The position numbers were made by a program, and so were the translations under genes. Below the pieces are notes generated by a model that ran no database searches, had not been told where the DNA came from, and saw only the letters and a program-made list of their open reading frames with translations. Below are positions 53,003-61,575 of a DNA stretch of 64,000 bases, in pieces. Position 1 is the stretch's first letter; the number at the start of each line of letters is the position of its first letter. Origin of the DNA: Haloarcula pellucida (GTDB taxonomy: Archaea; Halobacteriota; Halobacteria; Halobacteriales; Haloarculaceae); NCBI RefSeq assembly GCF_014647235.1, contig NZ_BMOU01000003.1, forward strand, positions 372,001 through 436,000, given 5' to 3'.

Positions 53003-53968
53003 ATGGAGTACACCTCGCTCGGAAACACCGGGCTCTCCGTGAGCCGTATCTGTCTCGGCTGCCTGGGATTCGGCGGCGGAAAGGAGTGGATGCTCGACGC
53101 CGACGAGAGCCAGGCGATCATCGACCGGGCAATCGACCTCGGAATCAACTTCTTCGACACCGCCAACGTCTACTCGGACGGCGGTAGCGAGGAGACACTG
53201 GGAGAAGCTATCAGCGACTATGACCGCGATAGTCTGGTAATCGCAACGAAGGTATTCGGCGAGATGGACGAGTCGAACCCGAATGCACGCGGACTCTCGC
53301 GTAAGGCTATTGAACAGGAGCTCGAAAATAGCTTAGACCGTCTTGGAGTTGACACGATTGACCTGTACCAGACCCACCGGTGGGACGACGAGGCGCCGAT
53401 CGAGGAGACGCTCCGGACGTTCGACGACGCCGTCCATCGTGGTTCGATCCGCTACGTCGGCGCCAGTACGACGCTGGCTTACCAACTCGCCGAAGCACGC
53501 CGGTTGAGCGAGGACCGTGGGCTCGAGCCGTTCGTCTCGATGCAGAACCACTACAACCTCCTATACCGGGAGGAAGAACGCGAGATGCTCCCGTACTGTC
53601 GCGAGAACGGCGTAGGGGTGCTTCCGTGGAGTCCACTAGCGAAGGGATATCTGGCGAGACCCCACGAAGAGCTGACCGATACTGCGAGAGGGCAACAGAA
53701 CGATTACACCGACCTGTATCCGTACCTGGAAGGTAACGGCCGCGAAATAAACGAGCGGGTCCAAGAGATCGCTGCCGAAAAGGGCGTGACAATGGCACAA
53801 ATAGCGCTCGCTTGGCTCCTCCAGAAAGACGTCGTCGACGCGCCTGTCGTCGGTACGACGAGCGTCGAACATCTGGAGGAGGCCGTCGAGGCGTTGGAGA
53901 TTTCGCTGTCGGACTCTGACGTTGCGTACCTCGAGGAGCCCTACGAGCCACTTCGGCACACGCTCTGA
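53003..53968 (+). CDS. Aldo-keto reductase
   Basis: A 321-residue (beta/alpha)8 NADPH oxidoreductase with the tetrad Asp52-Tyr57-Lys83-His125 (FFDTANVYSDG, VIATKVFG, LYQTHRWDDE) and coenzyme-binding ALAWLLQKDVVDAPVVGTTS. Closest by pattern to the AKR families that reduce ketones or aldehydes. Because it is co-transcribed with an iron-box binding lipoprotein, it may modify a siderophore carbonyl group or be a reductase for imported complex; this is inference. Confidence 0.92.
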   Translation: MEYTSLGNTGLSVSRICLGCLGFGGGKEWMLDADESQAIIDRAIDLGINFFDTANVYSDGGSEETLGEAISDYDRDSLVIATKVFGEMDESNPNARGLSRKAIEQELENSLDRLGVDTIDLYQTHRWDDEAPIEETLRTFDDAVHRGSIRYVGASTTLAYQLAEARRLSEDRGLEPFVSMQNHYNLLYREEEREMLPYCRENGVGVLPWSPLAKGYLARPHEELTDTARGQQNDYTDLYPYLEGNGREINERVQEIAAEKGVTMAQIALAWLLQKDVVDAPVVGTTSVEHLEEAVEALEISLSDSDVAYLEEPYEPLRHTL

Positions 53969-54017
53969 CATCTGGGTGCGTCTTTTCGATCGCGGTGTGA
54001 GGGTGTCCGGGGTCGTC

Positions 54018-54097
54018 ATACTGGTGGCTGTAACAAACTGCAGTAATTCGCCACCCCGGGGTGGCGAATATCTTTGCGAACTTACAGCCACCAGTAT
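54018..54097. mobile_element. Palindromic element at the aminotransferase breakpoint
   Basis: 80 bp bounded by ATACTGGTGGCTGTAA (54018-54033) and its reverse complement (54082-54097), with an inner perfect 24-bp palindrome ATTCGCCACCCC/GGGGTGGCGAAT at 54046-54069. No coding capacity. The right edge touches the truncated end of the aminotransferase remnant. Probably a MITE or IS end hairpin; family not identified. Confidence 0.65.
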
Positions 54098-54444
54098 CAG
54101 TCGTCCACGGTGTGGTCGACTTCGTCCGGGTCGGACGACGCTCGGCCCGGCGCGTCGCTGACGAACGACGTGGGCGAGAAGTCCCGAGATACCGTGTCCT
54201 CGTCGAGCGTGTGAAGCGGCCGGTCCGCCGCGAGGAGCCGCTCCAGTTCTTCGGTCACTTGATGGTGATTGTGACCGAGTGCGAGGGTCCCCGCGCCAGC
54301 GAGGCAGTCCAGGTACCGTTGCCGTCGGCGTCGGCGACATCGAGCCCCTGTGCGTGTGCGATCGCGAACGGGAGTGAGCGGGGATACGTCCGTACACTCG
54401 ATTCCCTGGCGCTCTGGCTCGCCCGCAATTGGCGTCTCAGCCAC
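54098..54444 (-). pseudogene. Broken diaminobutyrate aminotransferase
   Basis: The minus strand carries the class III aminotransferase start in two frames: TYPRSLPFAIAHAQGLDVAD and ADGNG, then after a frameshift RYLDCLAGAGTLALGHNHHQ and LERLLAADRPLHTLD. This is the N-terminal signature of 2,4-diaminobutyrate aminotransferases (Dat/RhbA), used to make diaminopropane-type siderophores and ectoine. About 350 residues including the PLP lysine are missing, and the palindromic element marks the break. Follows the MFS gene on the same strand. Confidence 0.75.
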
Positions 54445-55666
54445 TCGTCACGTCCGGGATCTCGTCGTACGTGGTGTAGAGACCGGCCATGACCGCGGTG
54501 GCGGCGACGACCGGAACGAACGCCGTTAGTCGGTACAGGGACGGGAACCCGATGAGTCCCGCGAGCGGGAGCGAGACGAGTAGCCCGACCGAGGCGCCCA
54601 AGTCACCCAACGCGTTGTAGGTCCCCGTAGCACGACCCATCCGGCTGTCGGCCGTCAGGTCGCCGAGGAGCGAAACGAGCGGGCCTCCGACCCCACCCTG
54701 TCCGGCCCCCAACAAGAGGACGGCCGTGAGGAGGACCGGGAACGTCGTTCCCACTGCCAGGAGTACCATTCCCGCGGACAGCCCACCGAAGCAAGCCAGT
54801 ATCACGGGAAGTCGGTGTCCCATAACATCGCTCACCTTCCCACCGGCTACCGAGAACACCGAACCGGTGAGAACGCTGGCGCCGATGAGTACGCCGGAGG
54901 TGCCCTGCGCCCCGACGGCGACGCCGCCCGCCGGGACGGTATCGAGAAACGAGACGAGCGTCGCGAACACGACGCCGTTATAGGTCAAAAGGAGCGCGAA
55001 GTTGGCGCCGCCGGTGATCAGTGCGGGTGAGCTGAAATCCAGATCGCGGAGTCCGACACCGCCCGACCGGTCGGCGGCGTGCGTCTCGGGAACCGCAAGG
55101 TACGTGACGCAACAGGCCACAACCGACAGACCGGTCGCGGTTGCGAACGCCGCGTTGGCGCTGTACACCTCACCGATGATCCCACCGATAGCCATGCCAG
55201 CGGGGAATCCGAGCGACGTCCCGCCGCGGACGATACTCATTGTCCGCCCTCTCGATTCGGGCTCGCAGACATCGGCCGCGATGGTGTACGCGGTCGCCAA
55301 GACGAACGCGCTCCCGAGTCCCCATAGCACGCGCGCGCCGAGGAACCACGCCGCCGGCACGGCGCTCCGGAGGGCGACCAGATAGCCGACGGTCGCGACG
55401 GTTTCTAAGACGACGCCGGCGACAAACGGGGTCCGCGTACCGACGCGGTCCACGACAGTCCCCACAGGAGCGTTCGCGAGGAGTCTGACGACCCGGTTCG
55501 CGCTCAGGATGACCCCGACGACGACAGGCGCGATGCCGACGACCGCGCCGAGATTGGGCAGGATGGGGAAGATGACCCCGCCCCCGAACCCGAGAAAGAA
55601 CGTGCTGACGAGGACCGCTACAACGGCGGGCTGAACCCCCAGCACGCCGAGTCGCCGCGTCGTCAT
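54437..55666 (-). CDS. MFS transporter, probable siderophore exporter
   Basis: A 409-residue major facilitator with 12 predicted helices. MFS motif A-like VGTVVDRVGTRTPFVAGVVL after TM2, and a second half beginning near residue 215 (ALITGGANFALLLTYNGVVF). Start overlaps the ligase stop (TGATG at 55664-55668), so translation is coupled. It lies in the iron-boxed ligase operon, which suggests export of a siderophore or of an intermediate. Confidence 0.88.
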   Translation of the reverse strand: MTTRRLGVLGVQPAVVAVLVSTFFLGFGGGVIFPILPNLGAVVGIAPVVVGVILSANRVVRLLANAPVGTVVDRVGTRTPFVAGVVLETVATVGYLVALRSAVPAAWFLGARVLWGLGSAFVLATAYTIAADVCEPESRGRTMSIVRGGTSLGFPAGMAIGGIIGEVYSANAAFATATGLSVVACCVTYLAVPETHAADRSGGVGLRDLDFSSPALITGGANFALLLTYNGVVFATLVSFLDTVPAGGVAVGAQGTSGVLIGASVLTGSVFSVAGGKVSDVMGHRLPVILACFGGLSAGMVLLAVGTTFPVLLTAVLLLGAGQGGVGGPLVSLLGDLTADSRMGRATGTYNALGDLGASVGLLVSLPLAGLIGFPSLYRLTAFVPVVAATAVMAGLYTTYDEIPDVTSG

Positions 55667-57027
55667 CAGTAGACGCTCCGGAGCCGCTCTCGCTCCCAGG
55701 AGACCGCGCTATCGGTGAACTGCGCCCAGTGGCTCCGCTTGACATCGAGGTACGTCTCGAACAGCGTAGACCCCATCGCCTCGCGCATGACGCTGTTGTC
55801 CGCGAGCGCGTCGAGGGCAGCCCCCAGTGTCCGGGGGAGCCGCTCGACGTCGCGGGCCTCACACTCGGTCTCCGAGAGCGTTCCCGGGTCGACCGAAACC
55901 GGCTTCGGCGGGTCGAGTGCGCGCTCGATACCGTCGTATCCGGCGGCGAGTAGACCCAAGAGAGCGATATACGGGTTCGCCGTGCAGTCGGCGGCTCGAA
56001 ACTCGACCCGGGTCGCCGTCGCCGGGTCCGACTGACCGACCGCCGGCACCCGGACCAGCGCTTCGCGGTTCCCGTGCCCCCAGCAGCGAAATGCGGTCGC
56101 ACCGAGTTGGGGGCGCAGTCGGGTGTACGAGTTGGCCGTCGGCGCCGTCAGCGCGACGAGCGCGTCAGCGTGGTCGAGAACGCCAGCGACGAACTGTCGC
56201 GCCGTCCGGCTCAGGCGGTCGCCCTCGGCGTCGTGGAACCGGTTGTCGTCGTCCCACAGCGACAGGTGAATGTGACACCCGTTCGTTGAGTGGTCGAACG
56301 GTTTGGGTAGAAACGTCGCTTCGTACCCGTGCTCGTGCGCGACGCTCTCGACCGTCTCGCGAAAGAGGACGTGCTCGTCGGCCGAGCGCACCCCCGGGGC
56401 GTGTCCAGTGACGATCTCGTGTTTCCCGGCGGCGTACTCGGGATAGTACTTCTCGACCGGCACCTCTTGGGCCTTCAGCGCGTCCGTCATCGCCAAGATT
56501 ACCTCGTGGGTTTCGCGGGTGCTCTCGGTCACGTAGGCACCGCGTTCGTCGACCCTGCGAACGGACCCGTCGGCGTCGCGCTCGAACAGGTGAAACTCGC
56601 TCTCGAACGCCACCTCCGGGGCGAACCCCGCGTCTCGCATCTCGTCGACGAACGACCGCAGCGACGATCGCGGGTCAACGGCCCACGGCTCGCCGTCGAC
56701 GGTCTCGATGTCACAGAGCATCGCACCGGCTCGTTCGGCGTAGGGAACCTCTCGAAACGTATCCGGGTCGGGACAGAGCCGTACCTCCCCGGCGGCGTCG
56801 AAACGCCCGCTTTTGTCGCGGATTCCGAGCGCGTTGTACGTCTGGACGAGCTGCGAGAGCATCACTCCGTCCGCAACGGCGGACTCCACCTTCGAGGCAT
56901 CGACCGCGTGCGTCCGCACGACCCCGCTCTGGGTGACGAATAGCAGTCGCACTATAGCGCAGTTCCCATTCCGACACCGTTCGACCGCCGTGTGTTCTGT
57001 CGTCATCGGTAGTTCCGTACCCACCAT
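55666..57027 (-). CDS. Glutamine-synthetase-like ligase under iron-box control
   Basis: A 453-residue GS-fold protein (type-I-like length): metal ligands in FESEFHLFE (E142, E144), E197/E204 (YYPEYAAGKHEIVTGH), STNGCHIHLSLWDDD (His252/254) and C-terminal NSYTRLRPQLGATAFRCWGH plus RVEFRAADCTANPYIALLGL. Ordinary GS makes glutamine; GS-like paralogues (PuuA, GlnA3/4, gamma-glutamylmethylamide synthetase) couple glutamate to amines. Position opposite a siderophore synthetase and an iron box 3 nt before the ATG argue for an amine- or acid-coupling step in siderophore production rather than ammonia assimilation. Confidence 0.85.
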   Translation of the reverse strand: MVGTELPMTTEHTAVERCRNGNCAIVRLLFVTQSGVVRTHAVDASKVESAVADGVMLSQLVQTYNALGIRDKSGRFDAAGEVRLCPDPDTFREVPYAERAGAMLCDIETVDGEPWAVDPRSSLRSFVDEMRDAGFAPEVAFESEFHLFERDADGSVRRVDERGAYVTESTRETHEVILAMTDALKAQEVPVEKYYPEYAAGKHEIVTGHAPGVRSADEHVLFRETVESVAHEHGYEATFLPKPFDHSTNGCHIHLSLWDDDNRFHDAEGDRLSRTARQFVAGVLDHADALVALTAPTANSYTRLRPQLGATAFRCWGHGNREALVRVPAVGQSDPATATRVEFRAADCTANPYIALLGLLAAGYDGIERALDPPKPVSVDPGTLSETECEARDVERLPRTLGAALDALADNSVMREAMGSTLFETYLDVKRSHWAQFTDSAVSWERERLRSVY

Positions 57028-57030
57028 TAT

Positions 57031-57046
57031 TTTAGGCTTGCCTAAA
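57031..57046. promoter_or_regulatory. Iron box of the ligase-MFS operon
   Basis: TTTAGGC-tt-GCCTAAA, perfect arms, 3 nt before the ATG at 57027 on the minus strand. The spacing supports this ATG rather than the ATG 21 bases inside. Confidence 0.88.
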
Positions 57047-57153
57047 CATTAACGGAGTACCGTCGGAACCGCAAAACGGCGCCGGTCCAAATTGGCTCCG
57101 GACCGAGGGTACGGCGTCCACGGTTACTTCGTAAACGGAAACGCTTATAAAAT

Positions 57154-57169
57154 TTTAGGCTGGCCTAAA
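57154..57169. promoter_or_regulatory. Iron box of the siderophore synthetase gene
   Basis: TTTAGGC-tg-GCCTAAA, perfect arms, preceded by a CTTATAAAAT TATA box and ending 4 nt before the ATG of a 24-codon ORF at 57174. Confidence 0.88.
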
Positions 57170-57173
57170 AAAT

Positions 57174-57248
57174 ATGCGTAGACAGATCGATCTGTCGGTT
57201 GCACAGTGGCAGAACCGAGTCCTCACAATCGAGAGAGGCCAGCAATGA
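57174..57248 (+). CDS. 24-residue leader ORF coupled to the siderophore synthetase
   Basis: ATG 57174 to TGA 57246-57248, coding MRRQIDLSVAQWQNRVLTIE and GRGQ-like end (last residues RGQQ). The ATG stands 4 nt after the iron box, exactly where start codons stand in the other iron-boxed genes, and its TGA overlaps the synthetase ATG (ATGA). So the leaderless transcript would start at this short ORF and the synthetase would be translated by coupling. Confidence 0.5.
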   Translation: MRRQIDLSVAQWQNRVLTIERGQQ

Positions 57249-59110
57249 ATGGCGTCGAGACCCTTCAGGCGTCACTGCGGGCGGACGTCTGGACGACAGT
57301 CAACCGGGAATTGTTCCGAGAGGTGTTGGCGGAGTTCATGTACGAAGAACTAATCACACCGACGCCGACGGAGACCGTGCGAGTGCCCGGTGCAGCGGGC
57401 GACGACGCTCGGTGGACGCGATACGTACTCGCTCTGACAGACGGCCTCGAGTACCGCTTCGACGCACAGGAGCGACCGCTCGACAGCTACCGAATCCGAG
57501 CGGGTTCGATCGAGCGTCGAGAGCGTGGGGGCGAGTGGAAACCGGCTACCGACCCAGTCGCGTTCGTCCTCGATGCGCGCGAGTACATCGGGATCGATCC
57601 GACGACGGCGGCCCATCTGGTCCGAGAGTACAACAACACGCTCGTCGCCGACGCGCACATTCGGGCACGGAAGGAAGACCGCGAGGGCTCGCTGCTAGAC
57701 CTGCCCTACGCCGAGATCGAGGGCGAGATGGAGGGTCACCCGTGGTTCACGTACAACAAGGGGCGCGTCGGCTTCGGATACGACGACTATCGCCAGTACG
57801 CACCCGAATCGAAGCGTCGGCAGGGGCTCTCGTGGATCGCGGCGAGACGGAACAGAGCGACGTTCGCGGCGGTCGATGGGCTCGACCACGCCGGCCTCAT
57901 CGACGAGGAACTCGGTGACGCCGCCGAAGCGTTCCGGGCAACTCTCGAAGATGACGGTCTCGATCCGGCGAACTACTACTTCTTGCCGGTGCACGACTGG
58001 CAGTGGTCCGACAATATCGTCCAACTGTTCGCCGAAGACATCGCCACCGACGCCATCGTGCCGCTCGGTGAGGCACCGGACGAATACCTCCCGCAGCAGT
58101 CGATCCGGACCTTCTCGAACGTCTCGAACCCCGAGAAGCGTCACGTCAAGCTCCCCGTTCGCGTGCTGAACACGAACGTCTACCGCGGTATCCTCGGCGA
58201 ACAAGCGGAGGCCGCCCCTCGCGTCACCGAGTTCATCAAGTCCATCAGAGACGGGGACGCGTTCTTGCGTGACGAGCGGCGACTCCTCCTGCCCGGTGAA
58301 GTCGCCAGTGTCAACTACGAGCACTCGAAGTTCTCCCGGTTCGACGAGGCGCCGTACCAGTTCCACGAGCTGCTGGGCTGTGTCTGGCGCGAGAGCGTCG
58401 TGTCGCTCATCGACAGCGGCGAGCGCCCACTTACGCTGGCGGCGCTGCTCCACGAGGACTTCGACGGGACGCCGGTGGTCTCAAAACTGGCCGACCGTAC
58501 CGGGCTATCGCTGGAGGCGTGGCTCGACGAACTGTTCGAGGTGCTACTCGAGCCGCTGTTGCACTTCCTCTACAAGTACGGCACGGTGTTTATGCCACAC
58601 GGGACGAACGTCGTCTTGATCCTCGAAGAGGGGGTCCCTTCGCGCATCGCAGTCAAGGACTTCGTCGACGAGGTCGCTATCACTGACCGCGAACTCCCAG
58701 AACTCAACGAGGTGCTTCCGGCGGACCTGCGGGACGACAAGCGGTACAAGCACCACATCCTCCACCAGATTGCGCCTGAGCCGCTTTGTCAGCACATCTT
58801 CGGCACGCTGTGCGTCGGCGTGTTCCGATACGTCGCAGACCTCCTGGCACGTCACTGCGGCTACGATGAGGAGACGTTCTGGGCGCAGGTGCGGACGGCG
58901 CTCGACACGTATCAGGCGCAGTTTCCAGAACTCGAAGACCGCTTCGAGCTTTTCGACCTCACTAGGCCCCGATTCACGAAGCACTGCCTGAACCGCAACC
59001 GCATCGTCGACTACGGCTACGACGACTTCAGTACGCGTCCGAAGGTCCGCGGCCACGGGACCGTCTCGAATCCGCTGGCTGAGAACCGATTGGTGGACAC
59101 TGGTCAGTGA
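57245..59110 (+). CDS. IucA/IucC-type NIS siderophore synthetase
   Basis: A 621-residue NRPS-independent siderophore synthetase. Conserved pieces: HPWFTYNKGRVGFGYDDY (ATP/substrate-binding, about residue 165), LPVHDWQWSDNIV (about 247), QQSIRTFSNVSNPEKRHVKL, LPGEVASVNYEHSKFSRF, and the FhuF-like C-terminal half with FMPHGTNVVLILE (about 450). It adenylates a citrate or related carboxylate and couples it to an amine or hydroxylamine. ATG 57245 overlaps the leader ORF; GTG 57206 is an alternative in the same frame. Only one NIS gene is present, fewer than in full aerobactin- or schizokinen-type sets. Confidence 0.92.
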   Translation: MNGVETLQASLRADVWTTVNRELFREVLAEFMYEELITPTPTETVRVPGAAGDDARWTRYVLALTDGLEYRFDAQERPLDSYRIRAGSIERRERGGEWKPATDPVAFVLDAREYIGIDPTTAAHLVREYNNTLVADAHIRARKEDREGSLLDLPYAEIEGEMEGHPWFTYNKGRVGFGYDDYRQYAPESKRRQGLSWIAARRNRATFAAVDGLDHAGLIDEELGDAAEAFRATLEDDGLDPANYYFLPVHDWQWSDNIVQLFAEDIATDAIVPLGEAPDEYLPQQSIRTFSNVSNPEKRHVKLPVRVLNTNVYRGILGEQAEAAPRVTEFIKSIRDGDAFLRDERRLLLPGEVASVNYEHSKFSRFDEAPYQFHELLGCVWRESVVSLIDSGERPLTLAALLHEDFDGTPVVSKLADRTGLSLEAWLDELFEVLLEPLLHFLYKYGTVFMPHGTNVVLILEEGVPSRIAVKDFVDEVAITDRELPELNEVLPADLRDDKRYKHHILHQIAPEPLCQHIFGTLCVGVFRYVADLLARHCGYDEETFWAQVRTALDTYQAQFPELEDRFELFDLTRPRFTKHCLNRNRIVDYGYDDFSTRPKVRGHGTVSNPLAENRLVDTGQ

Positions 59111-59460
59111 GAACGCAGCGCGCACGAGGGTGACTCAGCACTCCGTGAGAAAGCTGAAGTTGAACGTCGAGCCGACGCACAAACAGAGGGCTACTTGATC
59201 ACGCCGCCGACGAGTTGATTTACAAACTCGCCCGTGAACTTGACGCCGCAGACGCGAATCAGTAGTTCAAGAAGTGAACTCTGGTAAGTCGAATTTATAC
59301 TCGTGAGGTCCGTTCTTGGATAGAAGCCACACATCATGTTTAGCCTCCGAGGTCGTGATACGTTGAGACTGGCCGTCTCAATGCATATACTGTGGGCCTT
59401 CGTAGTTTCGTTTAGTGGGTCCCGTTAGATCGACTTCCCATGACTGGATGGTGTCTCGGA
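59111..59460. other. Intergenic region with short coding remnant
   Basis: Plus-strand codons near 59190-59265 read RLLDHAADELIYKLARELDA followed by ADANQ and a stop, a plausible tail of a small helical protein but without start. The rest is AT-rich (TTTATACTC at 59297) and otherwise empty. Confidence 0.35.
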
Positions 59461-60378
59461 CTACTGTACTTTGATGCTGGCAGCGCGACGCAGTAGACGG
59501 ATTGCGATCGAACCTAATAGAACGTTGAATCCAACGAGAATGACTACTGCGGGCACGACCGTGTTCCAGATTCCACCGAATGCCGTCATCTCGAAGACCG
59601 TCATCACGTCCTGTCCCAGCATGATAGCACGGACGCTGTCGACACCGTACGTGATGGGGTTGAACACGGCGACAGTCCTGATCCATCCCGGGAGTACGCT
59701 GAGGGGGAGGAAGGCGCTCGAAACGAATACCAGCGGGAACGTGAGCAGGTTCGTGAACATGATTGTCGCCTCCTGATCACGGGAAACTAAGGCAACGATG
59801 TTCGAGTACGCCATGAACGCGCCGCCGAAGATCACTGTGACGAGAACGACGCCAACGATACCAGCGGCGCCCGTACGGAGGTACTGATCGAACGCTGCGC
59901 CGTTTTTCAGAACCAATAGGAGATATCCAAGGAGGAGAACGATCACCGTCTGGACGACGATTCGAGCCACTTCGGACAGGACTTTGCCGAAGAACATGGC
60001 CGACCGGTTCATCGGTGAGACGAGCATCTTCTCGAACATCCCCTCCTCCATGTCGTCTACGAGTCCGATGCCGGAGGTGGCTGCCGAGGAGAGTGTCGAC
60101 ATGATGATGATAGCTGGCGACAGGTACGTGACGTAGCTGATGTCGGGGCCGAGCGCCGCCGAGAGCGTGCTGCCGGCGATCGCACCGAATACCTCGACGA
60201 ACAAGACGAAGAAGATGATCGGTTGTACCAGTGACGTGAATATGACGTAGGGATTGCGCAAATTCTTGACCAGCCACCGCTTGAAACTGATGCGAATGTC
60301 AGCAGCTACGCTGTTGCCTGAGGCTTCCTGTGCGGTGTCGTCCACGACGGGGCCTTTGTCGGTCGAGTGACTGCTCAT
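59461..60378 (-). CDS. ABC-2 type permease (DrrB-like)
   Basis: A 305-residue membrane protein with six helices: NLRNPYVIFTSLVQPIIFFV (TM1 region), SPAIIIMSTLSSAATSGIGL, ATIMFTNLLTFPLVFVSSAF and the ABC-2 signature PLSVLPGWIRTVAVFNPITY. Partner of the upstream ATPase (overlap ATGA, 60375-60378). DrrAB-type exporters pump drugs, lipids or natural products; export of the nearby siderophore product is possible. Confidence 0.9.
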   Translation of the reverse strand: MSSHSTDKGPVVDDTAQEASGNSVAADIRISFKRWLVKNLRNPYVIFTSLVQPIIFFVLFVEVFGAIAGSTLSAALGPDISYVTYLSPAIIIMSTLSSAATSGIGLVDDMEEGMFEKMLVSPMNRSAMFFGKVLSEVARIVVQTVIVLLLGYLLLVLKNGAAFDQYLRTGAAGIVGVVLVTVIFGGAFMAYSNIVALVSRDQEATIMFTNLLTFPLVFVSSAFLPLSVLPGWIRTVAVFNPITYGVDSVRAIMLGQDVMTVFEMTAFGGIWNTVVPAVVILVGFNVLLGSIAIRLLRRAASIKVQ

Positions 60379-61439
60379 GTCGACACCTCCTGAGCGGAGA
60401 GCGACGCCATACCTGTGTCTGCCCTGCCAGCGGTGTCGGACGAACCGTCCGTCAGCGCGAGGAAGACATCGTCGAGCGTGGGCGAGCGAACGTCGAAGTC
60501 GCTGACCGAAACGCCTGTGCCATCGAGGGCGGCGAAAAGATCACTCGCAGCCTCGCGGGCACGCGCCGATCTGACGGTGAATCCGTCCTCGGTCGTTCGT
60601 ATCGTCGGCTCGTCGAGTGTTTCGATGCGACGAACGGCCTGCACGGCGCGCTCGATTCGTTCTTCGACGGGATTCTCGAGCGTTATCTCGAAGATATCTG
60701 TCCCAAATTCGGACTTGAGTGTCCCCGGCGATCCGGTTGCGATGATCTGCCCGTCTTGGAGCAGGGAGAGTCGGTCACACAGTTGGTCGGCTTCTTCTAG
60801 GTACTGCGTCGTCAGAAACACCGTCGTCCCTTGCTCGTTGATCCGTTCGAAGTAGTTCCAGAGGCGCAATCGCGCTTCTGGATCGAGACCGGTCGTTGGC
60901 TCGTCGAGAAAGACCACTGGCGGGCGATGCACCAGAACACTCGCGGCGTCCAATCGCTTTTTCATCCCGCCGGAGAACTTCTCCGAACGGGTGTCAGCGA
61001 CGTCCTGCAGATCCACCAGATCGAGCAGCGCCTCGATGCGGTCCTCACGCTGATCTACCGGGACGCCGTACAGTTTACAGGCCAGCTGGAGGTTCTCTCG
61101 CGGCGTCAGCTCTCTGTCGATACTCGTTTCCTGGGCCATGTACCCGATAGATCGCCGGACCTTCTCCGGCTCCGTCGCGGTGTCATAGCCATTGATTCGT
61201 ACCGACCCCTCCGTTGGATGCAGGAGTGTGACGAGCGATTTGATAGTGGTCGTCTTTCCGGCTCCGTTCGGCCCGAGGAAACCGAAGAACTCGCCTTTCT
61301 CGATGCGTAAGGAGACGCCACGAACTGCCTCGGTTCCGTCTTCGTAAGTGACGGTGACGTTCTGTGCGTCAATCGCGAGGTCTGTTTCCTGAGACTGGTT
61401 GGCGGCATTCTGTTGAGAGTATGTTTGTCGGCTCGTCAT
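60375..61439 (-). CDS. DrrA-type ABC exporter ATPase
   Basis: A 354-residue ATPase: Walker [11 protein letters not shown], signature FSGGMKKRLDAASVLVHRPP, Walker B VVFLDEPTTGLDP, H-loop replaced by TTQYLEEADQL (Gln, typical of DrrA). C-terminal DrrA extension (ARAREAASDLFAALDGTGVS). Together with the permease it forms a daunorubicin-resistance-like exporter. Confidence 0.93.
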   Translation of the reverse strand: MTSRQTYSQQNAANQSQETDLAIDAQNVTVTYEDGTEAVRGVSLRIEKGEFFGFLGPNGAGKTTTIKSLVTLLHPTEGSVRINGYDTATEPEKVRRSIGYMAQETSIDRELTPRENLQLACKLYGVPVDQREDRIEALLDLVDLQDVADTRSEKFSGGMKKRLDAASVLVHRPPVVFLDEPTTGLDPEARLRLWNYFERINEQGTTVFLTTQYLEEADQLCDRLSLLQDGQIIATGSPGTLKSEFGTDIFEITLENPVEERIERAVQAVRRIETLDEPTIRTTEDGFTVRSARAREAASDLFAALDGTGVSVSDFDVRSPTLDDVFLALTDGSSDTAGRADTGMASLSAQEVST

Positions 61440-61575
61440 CGCACTGAATCGTTTGCGCCGGGACTGGGTAGCGCCTTCTCGAATTGGCGGTGCTCTTTAT
61501 AACCCCGCCCTCGCAGCGGGTATCGATGAATTTCTCAACCGCCACCCCCATTATCGTTAATAGAAACCTGTTGGT

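Noticed and set aside
57206-57244. GTG 57206 as the certain start of the siderophore synthetase
   Set aside because: It is in frame, but ATG 57245 overlaps the stop of the short ORF placed at the standard distance from the iron box; kept only as an alternative.
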